Source of the DNA: BM003 sp963783695
Lineage (GTDB): Bacteria > Pseudomonadota > Gammaproteobacteria > Steroidobacterales > BM003
Length of the DNA: 64,000 nucleotides
Assembly (NCBI GenBank): GCA_963783695.1
Contig: CAWAOM010000001.1
Span: 1,054,001 to 1,118,000 of the forward strand
Reading direction: 5' to 3'
Positions 27,340 to 35,560 of this stretch are shown piece after piece (position 1 is the first letter of the stretch; each line of letters starts with the position of its first letter). The position numbers and the translations under genes were made by a program. Below the pieces are notes generated by a model that saw only the letters and a list, made by a program, of their open reading frames with translations, had not been told where the DNA came from and searched no databases.

Positions 27340-27414
27340 AGGCGCGTAGCTCAGCGGTAGAGCACTGCTATTACCTGGCAGAGGCATGTGGTTCGACTCC
27401 CATCGCGCCTACCA
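27340..27414 (+). tRNA. Atypical tRNA-Val-like gene (apparent anticodon TAC)
   Basis: 75 nt with encoded CCA. Acceptor AGGCGCG/CGCGCCT is perfect and the D arm GCTC-AGCGGTA-GAGC is normal. Anticodon stem CTGCT/GGCAG encloses ATTACCT, so positions 34-36 are TAC (27372-27374). Position 37 is C instead of a purine. The T stem reads ATGTGG against CCCAT and pairs perfectly only if one T is bulged. The body resembles gammaproteobacterial tRNA-Val genes. It is either a real tRNA with an indel error or a decaying tRNA copy. Confidence 0.6.
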
Positions 27415-27530
27415 TCCCGGCAACCATCAATACTCGTGGCAATCCGCAAGCCGGTAGAGAAAAGAACCGGCAATCACGCCCGATCTGACCGGCTCATCTG
27501 CTGATCCACGACTTCTGCCTCAATGGAATA

Positions 27531-27752
27531 ATGAGGCAGAAACTGAATCACGACGAAAGCGAGTTTTTCGAAGAACGAGCGGCCATTGGCGAATTCGATG
27601 GTGGCTGGCCACGGCCAATTGCCGAATCAGAAGCCCGTCGCGCCCTCGATTACCGGCGCTGGGAAACAGGCATGAACAGCGTCAACCGCTGGCTCGAAGC
27701 CCCCGAAATCCGTGACCGGTTGTTGCCGACTCGGGACATCACCCGCAAATAA
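27531..27752 (+). CDS. Possible small unknown protein (73 residues)
   Basis: MRQKLNHDESEFFEERAAIG opens an acidic, charged sequence with PIAESEARRALDYRRWETG and ends LLPTRDITRK. Residue composition is plausible for a soluble protein, and it is unlike the Pro/Arg-rich chance frames around it. There is no clear ribosome site and no recognised family. Confidence 0.42.
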   Translation: MRQKLNHDESEFFEERAAIGEFDGGWPRPIAESEARRALDYRRWETGMNSVNRWLEAPEIRDRLLPTRDITRK

Positions 27753-28010
27753 GCCGTCGCATTTGCCGGGACAGAAGAGCCGCCAATCGTATTGGCACCG
27801 ACAAGCTCGCGCTTTGGCAATCTCTGGCATGCGGCGGCGGCGCACCACAAGCGCAAATGCCAACCAGTTCCGCAGCGATCCCCGGGGACCCGCCATCCTC
27901 GCTCAGACAGACCATGCCTTGATGGCAAATTGCCCGGCCCGAGCTCCGTGACTGACCGGCGTAACCCGGCGTTGCCGTCAAATAGCATAGACCAGACCTT
28001 GCCGCAGACA
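27753..28010. other. Short gene-less stretch
   Basis: About 260 bp between the small frame ending at 27752 and the minus-strand terminator of PEP-CTERM gene 3. Nothing recognisable. Confidence 0.4.
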
Positions 28011-28036
28011 AAAAAAACCCCGCCAAGGCGGGGTTT
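28011..28036 (-). terminator. Rho-independent terminator of PEP-CTERM gene 3
   Basis: On the minus strand AAACCCCG / CGGGGTTT pairs around CCTTGG and is followed by a run of T residues (plus-strand A run at 28011-28017). It lies about 130 bp beyond the stop of the PEP-CTERM gene. Confidence 0.88.
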
Positions 28037-28166
28037 CCGGTAGTAGCCTGCCGGGTCTGCTGCAGGGTACGAGTTATTGTTGTTGTTTTGTCTCGTTGCC
28101 GACCACTACCTGTCTCCTCCCTGGAGATATTGTTTTTCCTTTAAGAGGCGAATCGAACCGATGCAA

Positions 28167-28919
28167 TCATGCCGCCTTTTTACGCCGGGCAATACCCAGG
28201 CCTGCCAGACCGAGTCCGAGCAGCAACAACGAGCCCGGCTCCGGTACCGTTTCGAAGCTCAAACCGGCAAGGTAATACGGAATGTTCTCGATCGCGCCGT
28301 TGGCGATCATGCCGACCTGGAACGCGAAGGAGTCGCCAATGGTGCTGAAAGAAGGAAACGTCGCGTTGTCACGATACTCGCCCCAATCGGTAAACGAGTT
28401 CGCCAGGCTGCCGCCATACAACTGGCCGCTGTCCGGGTAGCTGATAAATCCGTAAGGACCATCGATTTCGCTGTTCAACTCGACGTGATTGCCGTTAAAC
28501 CAGGCACCGAGGATATTGACGTCCTGGGAGAAGCTAACCCAGATGATCTCATCCTGAATCGCGTTGTCCGCCGACGTGTCATTGACCGCCACCTGATCGG
28601 GTGTGGCCGCACCCATGCCGCCTCGATCTTCCGGAACGAGGTCATACCAGGGCACCAGATCCTGGGTGTTCTCGGTCGGATTGCTGCCGGCAGTAACGGT
28701 AACGGTGATGCCTTCGACGTCAAAAATCAGCGGGCTCAGGCAGTAGTCCTCAGTGCCGCCACCTCCACCGCAATTGGGCGCGCCGATATTGGTCGGCAGA
28801 GCTTCCGCTTCTCCGGTTGCTGACTGATCGAAGGACAGTACCAGGGCGTTGGCGCTTACCGACCCCAAAACGAACGCGGCGCCAATCACTCCGCTCATTA
28901 TTCTTTTTGTTGAAAACAC
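28167..28919 (-). CDS. PEP-CTERM sorting-domain protein 3
   Basis: 250 residues from a GTG start at 28919, chosen because GGAGG lies 8 bp upstream and because it supplies the basic n-region (MFSTKRIM) of the signal peptide ending in SANA. The mature part has a Gly-rich Cys-containing turn (NCGGGGGTEDYCLS) and a beta-sandwich-like body (FDVEGITVTVTAGSNP, WVSFSQDVNILGAWFNGNHV). The C-terminus VPEPGSLLLLGLGLAGLGIA then RRKKAA is a classic exosortase signal. It is unrelated in its body to the two paralogues at 23-25 kb but shares their promoter design. Confidence 0.92.
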   Translation of the reverse strand: MFSTKRIMSGVIGAAFVLGSVSANALVLSFDQSATGEAEALPTNIGAPNCGGGGGTEDYCLSPLIFDVEGITVTVTAGSNPTENTQDLVPWYDLVPEDRGGMGAATPDQVAVNDTSADNAIQDEIIWVSFSQDVNILGAWFNGNHVELNSEIDGPYGFISYPDSGQLYGGSLANSFTDWGEYRDNATFPSFSTIGDSFAFQVGMIANGAIENIPYYLAGLSFETVPEPGSLLLLGLGLAGLGIARRKKAA

Positions 28920-28969
28920 TATCCGATCCTCCGAATTAGAGATTAAAGCGTTCGTCTGGCTCAAATAGA

Positions 28970-29058
28970 TGCAAATTGCGGGCCAATACCCCTGAAGGCC
29001 GCGCCGTTGCTCGCTTTTGTACATAAGTGAATCAGTTGCTTACAGCCAGCTTTGTAAG
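28970..29058 (-). promoter_or_regulatory. Sigma-54 promoter with upstream elements, PEP-CTERM gene 3
   Basis: On the minus strand TTGGCCCGCAATTTGCA (28986 down to 28970) has GG and GC 10 bp apart, and the GTG start is about 52 bp after the GC. Upstream, CTTACA/TGTAAG forms an inverted repeat (29058-29039) whose first half is about 74 bp before the GG. The stretch CACTTATGTACAAA (29029-29016) closely matches CACTTATGTAAAAA at promoter 2. Confidence 0.78.
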
Positions 29059-29875
29059 AGAATTCGACACCTCCACAGCCATTCGGAGCCTCGCGCGCGG
29101 CCAACTCCGTCAATATCCCCGCGACGCGGTCGATGCCCGGCCCGACTCAGCCGCCGGAAACCCTGCGCCGGGCCAGGAACTGCAATCAGGTCAGCTGCCA
29201 GGAGCCCGGCCTCCCGTAAACGGTTTTTTCCGCCGCTCTTTACCCGGGACGCCGTCATGGCGCGGGCCCACACGGAGTATCCACGCGGAACGCATCTTCG
29301 TCCGGCTGGCAACGCCACTGCGGGCGGTTGGGCACAAAGCGGCCGTGCCCATCCCGGCGGAACCGTCTGCCGTCAGTTTCGTCCGACCCGGCATGCAACC
29401 TCGCCGCGCTCGATGCATCTAGTTGTCTGCGCGGGAGTTTGTCGCCGCCTCACGGTGGCACTTTTGCGCTGCGGTTCGATGTCGTCAATGCGGCCGGCAC
29501 GACTGGTAACATGGCGGCAAGGGCAAACCGGCGCGACAATCGGCGGAGGCGACGACAACCCGCGGCACCCAATCGAAAAGCCTCCGTCCCGCTGGCACGG
29601 GTCTGGTTTTCTGTTGGTCTGCGGCTCACAAGCGGACAAGTCCGGCCGGCGAAGGGTCAGCTGCGCGGTCCAGAGTCAGATCGACGATAGTTGCCGCAAA
29701 CCGACCACTCTCGGCGAATTTGATGCGGCGTGCGATCGATCGGGCAGTTTCTCGGGACAGTCACCGGCAAAATCGGCTGATTTCAAATGGATACCGAGAA
29801 AAAGCAAGATCCTCGGCCGCGACGGGAAGACAATAGCCGGGCTGCGCGCGCCTCATCCGGATCCGCTGGCGGGGC
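29059..29875. other. Gene-less stretch upstream of PEP-CTERM gene 3
   Basis: About 800 bp. A long plus-strand open frame (29017-30075) crosses it but is dominated by Arg, Ser, Pro and Gly, has no ribosome site and covers the promoter of gene 3, so I treat it as chance. Nothing else recognised. Confidence 0.45.
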
Positions 29876-29902
29876 AAAAAAAATGCCCCGCAAAAGCGGG
29901 GC
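29876..29902 (-). terminator. Orphan rho-independent terminator
   Basis: Minus strand GCCCCGC-TTTT-GCGGGGC followed by A and eight T residues. It faces away from any annotated gene and lies directly behind the decayed frame at 29920-30051. Confidence 0.8.
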
Positions 29903-29919
29903 TGAATATAGGGAGGGAG

Positions 29920-30051
29920 TCAATAATCTCGGTGACACTGCAAGGTCGCGATACTTCGGTTTGCAGCGCCCTCGATACGCAGCAAATAATAGCGACCATC
30001 GATTACCGCGGCTTGTCCCAGCAGGCCGTTGACTTGTCCCGACCCATCAAG
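29920..30051 (-). pseudogene. Decayed gene tail, possibly of a PEP-CTERM-like secreted protein
   Basis: A minus-strand open frame without start, 43 codons, bounded upstream by a stop. It includes GQVNGLLGQAAVIDGRYYLL then RIEGAANRSIATLQ. The DGRYYLLRIEGAAN stretch resembles AGRYILQILGTTN in the PEP-CTERM paralogues. Composition is protein-like, and a good terminator follows 18 bp after the stop. The most economical reading is a remnant of a lost gene that kept its terminator. Confidence 0.4.
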
Positions 30052-30068
30052 TTAGAGGAAGCGCCGGC

Positions 30069-31775
30069 ATGCTGATGCCCCACTGGTTTCGTTTGCGCCA
30101 GACCCAAAGCGCATACCATCGAGCCGTAACGGCCGTGCTATTCGTCATCACGGCCTGCTTGCTGTTTGCCGGGTGCGGTTCCAACCCGACCCAGCCGGAC
30201 ACACGACTCGTGCTGGTGTTTACCGTCGACCAGCTGCGCGGCGACGTACTGCCACGATACCGGTCGAGGTTTCGAGCTGACCCGGCGTCGGGCTTCGGCT
30301 ATCTCCAGCGCAAGGGTGTCGTTTTCAGCGATGCGAACTTTGACCATGCCACGACTTTTACCGCGGTCGGCCACGCAACGCTGTTTACCGGAGCTCAGGC
30401 CTCAAGCCACGGCATCACCGGTAATGCGTGGTTCGAGGGGACAGAGGAAGTGTGGTGTGTTGCCGACCCGGATGCACCGTTTCTCAACGGCGTCGACAAT
30501 ACGACCGACAACGCCTCGCCACGCAATCTGCTGGTCAACACGGTGGGCGACGCACTGGTCGATGCAGGTAATGGCTCCGCCCGCGTATTTTCGGTTTCAA
30601 CCAAGGAGCGTGCCGCGATCCTGCCAGGCGGCTATCGCGGCAAAGCGTTCTGGTATGACAGAAAAACCGGCCAGTACGTGACGAGCCGCTACTACTATGA
30701 GCAGACCCCGCTATGGCTCAAGCAGTGGAATGAACTGGGGCGAATCGAAACAATGCGCCGCCAGCAGTGGACTCTGCTTGATGACCGGAGCGCCTATATT
30801 TACGCCGACGCTGACGATGCGCCATGGGAGACAGGGACCGAAAGCACTGGCAACACGTTTCCGCACCCGCTCGATCGACGGGAGGATGCAGAGTTTTTTT
30901 CGGCGCTACGCTACACACCCATGGCTGACGAACTCACTTTCGATGTGGCGCGCCGACTGATTGAAGCAGAGCATATTGGCCAGCGAAACGGCACGGACAT
31001 GCTGGCGATCGGTCTTTCAGCAACCGACTACGTCGGCCATGCTTTCGGACCGTCCAGCCTCGAAGCCGAGGACAATCTATTCCGCCTCGACAAAGGCCTG
31101 GGCAGATTCCTCGCGTTCATCGACGAGCGCGTTGGCCTCGAAAACACGGTTATCGTTCTGGGCGCCGATCACGGCATACCTCAAATTCCGGAACGCTACA
31201 TTGCGCGGGGCCAGGATTCCGGGCGAATCGACGTCCCTGGATTGTTGCAACGCATCCGCACGGAAATGCGTAAGGCATTCGATACCGACCGCGATCTTGT
31301 GGCAGGATTTTCGAATCCGGCATTGTTTTTCGATCGCGCCGCGATTGCGCAATTACAGCTCGACCCGGCTGCAGTGGAATCCGTCGCGGCCGCGGTCGCA
31401 AGGGCCGAGCCCGGCGTTGCACTGGCAATAACCCGCACGGATATCCGCGCAAATCGAATACCTGACGCAACGCTCGCCACAAAACTCCGCCATGCCTTTC
31501 AACCGGACCGGTCCGGCGACGTAATCCTGGTTCAGAAACGCAACTGGTATCTTCATCCGCAACCTAACGCCTATGCGACGATGCATGGCTCACCGTATCG
31601 ATACGATACCCACATTCCTCTGATATTCGTCATCCCCGGCGTGCCGGCCAGAGAAGTCGGCCGTCCGGTTCGCGCGGTGGACATGGCGCCAACGCTGGCG
31701 CGGATACTCGGGCTGGGTTCGCTCGAGCACGCAAGTGGCGAAATACTGGCCGAGACGGTGCCCGGCGAACCCTGA
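30069..31775 (+). CDS. PafA-like alkaline phosphatase superfamily lipoprotein
   Basis: 568 residues. The N-terminal signal ends in a lipobox-like LLFAGC. Alkaline phosphatase superfamily metal and nucleophile motifs follow: VFTVDQLRGDVLPRY (first Asp), ATTFTAVGHATLFTG (Thr nucleophile), VSTKERAAILPGG (Lys/Arg of PafA-type phosphate monoesterases), SATDYVGHAFGP, LGADHG, and HGSPYRYDTHIPLIF. It probably removes phosphate from organic monoesters in the periplasm. The start could also be the ATG at 30075. Monocistronic by spacing. Confidence 0.9.
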   Translation: MLMPHWFRLRQTQSAYHRAVTAVLFVITACLLFAGCGSNPTQPDTRLVLVFTVDQLRGDVLPRYRSRFRADPASGFGYLQRKGVVFSDANFDHATTFTAVGHATLFTGAQASSHGITGNAWFEGTEEVWCVADPDAPFLNGVDNTTDNASPRNLLVNTVGDALVDAGNGSARVFSVSTKERAAILPGGYRGKAFWYDRKTGQYVTSRYYYEQTPLWLKQWNELGRIETMRRQQWTLLDDRSAYIYADADDAPWETGTESTGNTFPHPLDRREDAEFFSALRYTPMADELTFDVARRLIEAEHIGQRNGTDMLAIGLSATDYVGHAFGPSSLEAEDNLFRLDKGLGRFLAFIDERVGLENTVIVLGADHGIPQIPERYIARGQDSGRIDVPGLLQRIRTEMRKAFDTDRDLVAGFSNPALFFDRAAIAQLQLDPAAVESVAAAVARAEPGVALAITRTDIRANRIPDATLATKLRHAFQPDRSGDVILVQKRNWYLHPQPNAYATMHGSPYRYDTHIPLIFVIPGVPAREVGRPVRAVDMAPTLARILGLGSLEHASGEILAETVPGEP

Positions 31776-32039
31776 TTCTCAGTCTTTTGCCCGCACCGGA
31801 TTGCTGCTGGCCTCGCCCATCAGGCACAGGCCGCGAGCGCCACCCCGATCACTTGCTCTTTCGCTCGCCAGGCGTATATTAAGTAAAACCGGCTCGGGTC
31901 AGTTTCAAGAGCGAGACAATACAAAAAAAATAGTCTCCGCCGCGAGTCGGGACATAGATGGGGCTGCCGTTCAACGACATGAACAAATCGTTGATCGCGT
32001 ATTTGAACTTCGGTATTTCAGCGAATTCTGGAGCCAGCA

Positions 32040-32345
32040 ATGACCGAGGCGTGGGAGCGTTTTTATCTGGCGACGCTGACCCTGGTGGGACCGGGGCCTA
32101 TAAAACAGCGTCTGATAGGTGCCTTTCTGGATAATCTTGGCGATCTGAATCCCGATCAGCTTCCCGAGATTATTAAAAATGATTTCATGGAGTTAGCCAA
32201 TACACTTAGACAAGTACCTCCAATTGGAGAAGAAACGCGCGTGCACGCAACCGTGCGCAAAATGTCCGATGCAGAAGCCGATCTTTGCGCAGGCAAGATC
32301 GTGCAGATCTACTCGACGGTCACCCGTCAACGCGCGATCGCCTGA
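32040..32345 (+). CDS. Uncharacterised 101-residue protein
   Basis: MTEAWERFYLATLTLVGPGP is followed by IKQRLIGAFLDNLGDLNPDQ and a mostly helical body. GGAG lies 5 bp before the ATG. It has no signal peptide. I do not recognise the family. It lies 264 bp after the phosphatase gene. Confidence 0.72.
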   Translation: MTEAWERFYLATLTLVGPGPIKQRLIGAFLDNLGDLNPDQLPEIIKNDFMELANTLRQVPPIGEETRVHATVRKMSDAEADLCAGKIVQIYSTVTRQRAIA

Positions 32346-32492
32346 ACCCTGCGGTCGCGGCCACCACGCTCTGGGTGAACTTTCACCATCCGGGGGAACT
32401 CAAAAAAATCATGGGTTTCCGGGGACGGGGCGTCTGGGGGAATATCAACATTGAGAAATAATCGGGTAGCCGACGGCAACGACTCAACCCGG

Positions 32493-33602
32493 ATGCGGAT
32501 TGCCATGCTGTGGCTGGCGTCAATTGCCATGGTTCTGCCCGCCATGGCTGTCGCGGCAAAACCGGGCGCGACAACTCGTACTGAAGCACTGCAAAGTGCT
32601 GATAGCGGCACTACCGCCGCGGAACTTCGCGAACTCGAATCGTTTGCCAAGCGCCAGGACACGACCCGGCTCGCCAGTCGTATCGAAACGCTGTTGTCCG
32701 ATCAATCTCGCCCAACGGCGGCCCGGGAGCGCCTGCTGGAAACCGCCGCGATTCTGCTTGGCGGTCTCCCCCCGCAGCCAAACGCGCGCCGCCTGATAGC
32801 GCGAATTTCCGGACTGGCGCCGCAAACCTGGGTCTGGCTGGAGGAAGGTGGCCATCGCGTCGCGGTGCCGCTGTACGACCCCGCCGCTGCCGCTCGCGTG
32901 GCCGAGCGGGCGTGGCTGGCGAGAGAATATGAAACGCGCCTCCTGGCAAAACTCGCAGCGGCGGACCAGGGCCTGATTGACGATCTCGCGCGCGCCGGAC
33001 CAGCCGAGCGCAGCGGCGCACTGGGCGCCGTCGCTAACACGCCGGATGAGCGACTGCTGCGGCTGAAATTCGACCTGATCTCTGCGCTCGAGCACGGCGT
33101 GGCCGTTGGCTGGTTTGCGGCTCAGGTTGCGGCCAAAACCGGAGATACTGATTTGGCGCATGCGGCAATCGACCATGCCGGGTCGCGTAATGCACTGGAT
33201 ATGCTGACATCGCTTGCACAACGGCTCGGGCCGGACAGCGCAGTCCCGTTGCTGAGACACAGCCTGCGCAATCCGGCCCTGGCTTCACACAGCCTGTTTA
33301 TGCTGGCCCGGCTCGGAGCGGTATCGCCGGACGCCACGGCGACAATCTGGAGCGAGTTGCGGGACCCGGACAACGGCGGCTCGGCTGCGGCGGCGCTGGC
33401 CCGCCTTGCCGATCCGACGATCGCGGCGCGGGCCGCGGCAATCGTCGCGGACCCGGCCGCCGACAGTACTCATCGCCGGCGCGCCCTGTTGTCACTGTGC
33501 CTCGATAACGGCGACACCGCGCAGCGCCATTTGCGGCTTCTGACGGCATCGCTCGGCGACGACACTCTTGGCACCAAGGCGAGACAATGCGCCGGGCGCT
33601 AG
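32493..33602 (+). CDS. Exported HEAT-like repeat protein
   Basis: About 369 residues from ATG 32493 (a TTG at 32451 would add 14). The signal peptide MRIAMLWLASIAMVLPAMAV, cleavage near VAA, precedes an Ala/Leu/Arg-rich all-helical protein whose paired helices (HSLFMLARLGAVSPDA, GGSAAAALARLADPTIAARA) resemble HEAT or Sel1-type repeats. No catalytic motif. It overlaps the start of the M14 peptidase gene by 16 bp, so the two are co-transcribed. It may assist or inhibit that exported peptidase; this is inference from position only. Confidence 0.75.
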   Translation: MRIAMLWLASIAMVLPAMAVAAKPGATTRTEALQSADSGTTAAELRELESFAKRQDTTRLASRIETLLSDQSRPTAARERLLETAAILLGGLPPQPNARRLIARISGLAPQTWVWLEEGGHRVAVPLYDPAAAARVAERAWLAREYETRLLAKLAAADQGLIDDLARAGPAERSGALGAVANTPDERLLRLKFDLISALEHGVAVGWFAAQVAAKTGDTDLAHAAIDHAGSRNALDMLTSLAQRLGPDSAVPLLRHSLRNPALASHSLFMLARLGAVSPDATATIWSELRDPDNGGSAAAALARLADPTIAARAAAIVADPAADSTHRRRALLSLCLDNGDTAQRHLRLLTASLGDDTLGTKARQCAGR

Positions 33603-35554
33603 CGTTTATTACGGCTGTTGCGGCCAGCATGGCGGTATTGACGGCGGAAGCAAACTGCCGGCTGAACGGGGCGTCGATCAGCAACCCCGATGATCCGGCA
33701 TGCCGCGATGCAATGTTCCGCTATGTCTCAGGCGCGAGGGAGGACAGCAATGAAGTGACCCTCGGCTACCCGGTACCGATCCCGCTCGACTCGCTGACAC
33801 CGGTGGACGGTTTTCGCAGCTATGACAGCCTGACAGCGCGCCACATGGAACTCGCTGTCATGCTCGACACTGTCGAATCCGTCCGGGTTGGTCAAACCGC
33901 TTTCGGCGAGGAAATCCTCGCCTACATCATGGGTGACCGCGATAGAACCACATTGCTCGGCGATCCCGAACCCGCCGTACTGGTAAACGGCACGATACAT
34001 GCGCGCGAATGGCAATCGCCGGAAGTCGTCACCGGCCTGATGGAAACGCTGGCCCAGCTTTCGAGTGATGCCGGTATCGGTCAATACCTGACTGAAAATC
34101 TGAATGTGGTGATTATTCCAACGCTCAACATCGATGGATTCCGCCAGACCCAGCGCTATCCCGATCGTTTCAGCGCCGACCCCGATCAGCCCCGCGACGG
34201 GCGGATGCGGCGCAAGAACATGCGCTATTCGGGCGGTCTGGTCGATACGGATCTGGATAGCACGGGCGACAATTTCCAGGGCGTCGATCTCAATCGCAAC
34301 AACCAACACGGTTACGGTCAGAACAACAGCTCCTCGAGCGACCCGGTCAGTCTCGTCAACCGTGGGCCCGCAATCGCCTCGGAGCCCGAGATTCTGGCTC
34401 TCCAGGCAGCGGCAGCATTGGCACCGGCGGAGCGGCTACGGATGTATGTCGACGTTCATTCTTTCTCGCAGATCTTCTTTACGCCGCTGACCGGCAAACC
34501 CCGCCGCGACGAACTTACTGTCCAGCTCATGCAGAGGATGCGGGCGGTCACCAATTTCAAATATCGCGACGGTCGCAGTAATGCATCCGGCGTCGGGAAT
34601 GATGCCATCGGTACGACCGCGGACTATTTCGCGTATCAGTACCAGATACCGTCATGGACCCTCGAACTCGAACCGCTAAACGGCGCGCAGGACTACGGAG
34701 GGACCGCAAGCCATGGCCACAGTGGCTTCATTCTTCCCGACGCGGAAGTCGCGCGCATGCGCGATGAACAAGCGCAGACGCATTTGCTGGGATTTTATCG
34801 CCAGGCTGGCCCGCCCACCGTTGTCGCGGCGGAAGTTCGCGCTGTAGACACCGGCCAGGTCGTTTACCGCGCCGACTGGTCCGCCACCGGTGACCGGCGT
34901 TCGCTTGAAGTGAGCATCAATACAGCACTCCTGCCCGGCGCCGGATACCGTCTTTGGATTGCCTTTAGCAAACCGATGCGATGGCGCGACGAAAACGATG
35001 AAATTCAGCCGTTTGCCGGTCAGACGGTCGGCGCGGACAGTGGCAGCGCGAGGCTGGAGTTCCCCGGTCAGAGTGTGGCCAGTCTGCCGCTCCTGATCAA
35101 CCGCGCCTCGGTCTGGAACGATGCGCCCGGCGGCGCTCCGGACGGTTACCACCGTTACCGTGACGACAGCCTGAGTGTTGAATTCACGCTGCCGGCCAAC
35201 GTCGGCGCCAGTGCGGGACAGCCGCTACTGCTGGTACTGGACAATGCCGACCTTTCCGGCCAGAAACTCGATGGTGACCCGACGACGCCGGTATCATGGT
35301 CCGATGGTCACTGGACGGGATTCGAAAACGAGCTTGGCGAGGATGGCGATATCGGCGGCCCCGATTGCTCGATCAGTTTTTTCGTCGCAACCGATCCCAA
35401 TGCCCGCCCACCGAGTAGTTCGCCAAGCTGCAAACCGACTCCAACAACTCCAGCAACCCCAAGCGGTGGTGGTGGTGGCGGTGCCCTGCTCTGGCTATTG
35501 CCATTGCTGGGTGTATTGTCACTCAGGCCGGGCCGGCTCAAAACCAGCACGTAG
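33587..35554 (+). CDS. M14 zinc carboxypeptidase with GlyGly-CTERM tail
   Basis: 655 residues. A signal peptide (MRRALAFITAVAASMAVLTA) precedes an M14 domain: zinc ligands HAREWQSPE (HxxE) near residue 140 and VDVHSFSQ near 287, the substrate-binding LNRN near 245, and the general base Glu in WTLELEP near 363. A beta-rich domain follows, then a Pro/Ser/Thr linker. The C-terminus SGGGGGGALLWLLPLLGVLS plus basic residues is a GlyGly-CTERM signal, processed by rhombosortase before type II export. The product is thus probably a secreted or surface carboxypeptidase. Confidence 0.92.
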   Translation: MRRALAFITAVAASMAVLTAEANCRLNGASISNPDDPACRDAMFRYVSGAREDSNEVTLGYPVPIPLDSLTPVDGFRSYDSLTARHMELAVMLDTVESVRVGQTAFGEEILAYIMGDRDRTTLLGDPEPAVLVNGTIHAREWQSPEVVTGLMETLAQLSSDAGIGQYLTENLNVVIIPTLNIDGFRQTQRYPDRFSADPDQPRDGRMRRKNMRYSGGLVDTDLDSTGDNFQGVDLNRNNQHGYGQNNSSSSDPVSLVNRGPAIASEPEILALQAAAALAPAERLRMYVDVHSFSQIFFTPLTGKPRRDELTVQLMQRMRAVTNFKYRDGRSNASGVGNDAIGTTADYFAYQYQIPSWTLELEPLNGAQDYGGTASHGHSGFILPDAEVARMRDEQAQTHLLGFYRQAGPPTVVAAEVRAVDTGQVVYRADWSATGDRRSLEVSINTALLPGAGYRLWIAFSKPMRWRDENDEIQPFAGQTVGADSGSARLEFPGQSVASLPLLINRASVWNDAPGGAPDGYHRYRDDSLSVEFTLPANVGASAGQPLLLVLDNADLSGQKLDGDPTTPVSWSDGHWTGFENELGEDGDIGGPDCSISFFVATDPNARPPSSSPSCKPTPTTPATPSGGGGGGALLWLLPLLGVLSLRPGRLKTST

Positions 35555-35560
35555 TGCGAA

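Noticed and set aside
28011..29902. CRISPR-like or rRNA features around the GC-rich hairpins
   Set aside because: The hairpins are single terminators with T runs. No repeat-spacer pattern or rRNA sequence was found anywhere in the window.
29017..30075. 352-codon open frame on the plus strand
   Set aside because: Composition is dominated by Arg, Ser, Pro and Gly, there is no ribosome site or known motif, and it covers the promoter of PEP-CTERM gene 3 and an inverted terminator. Long chance frames are common in GC-rich DNA.
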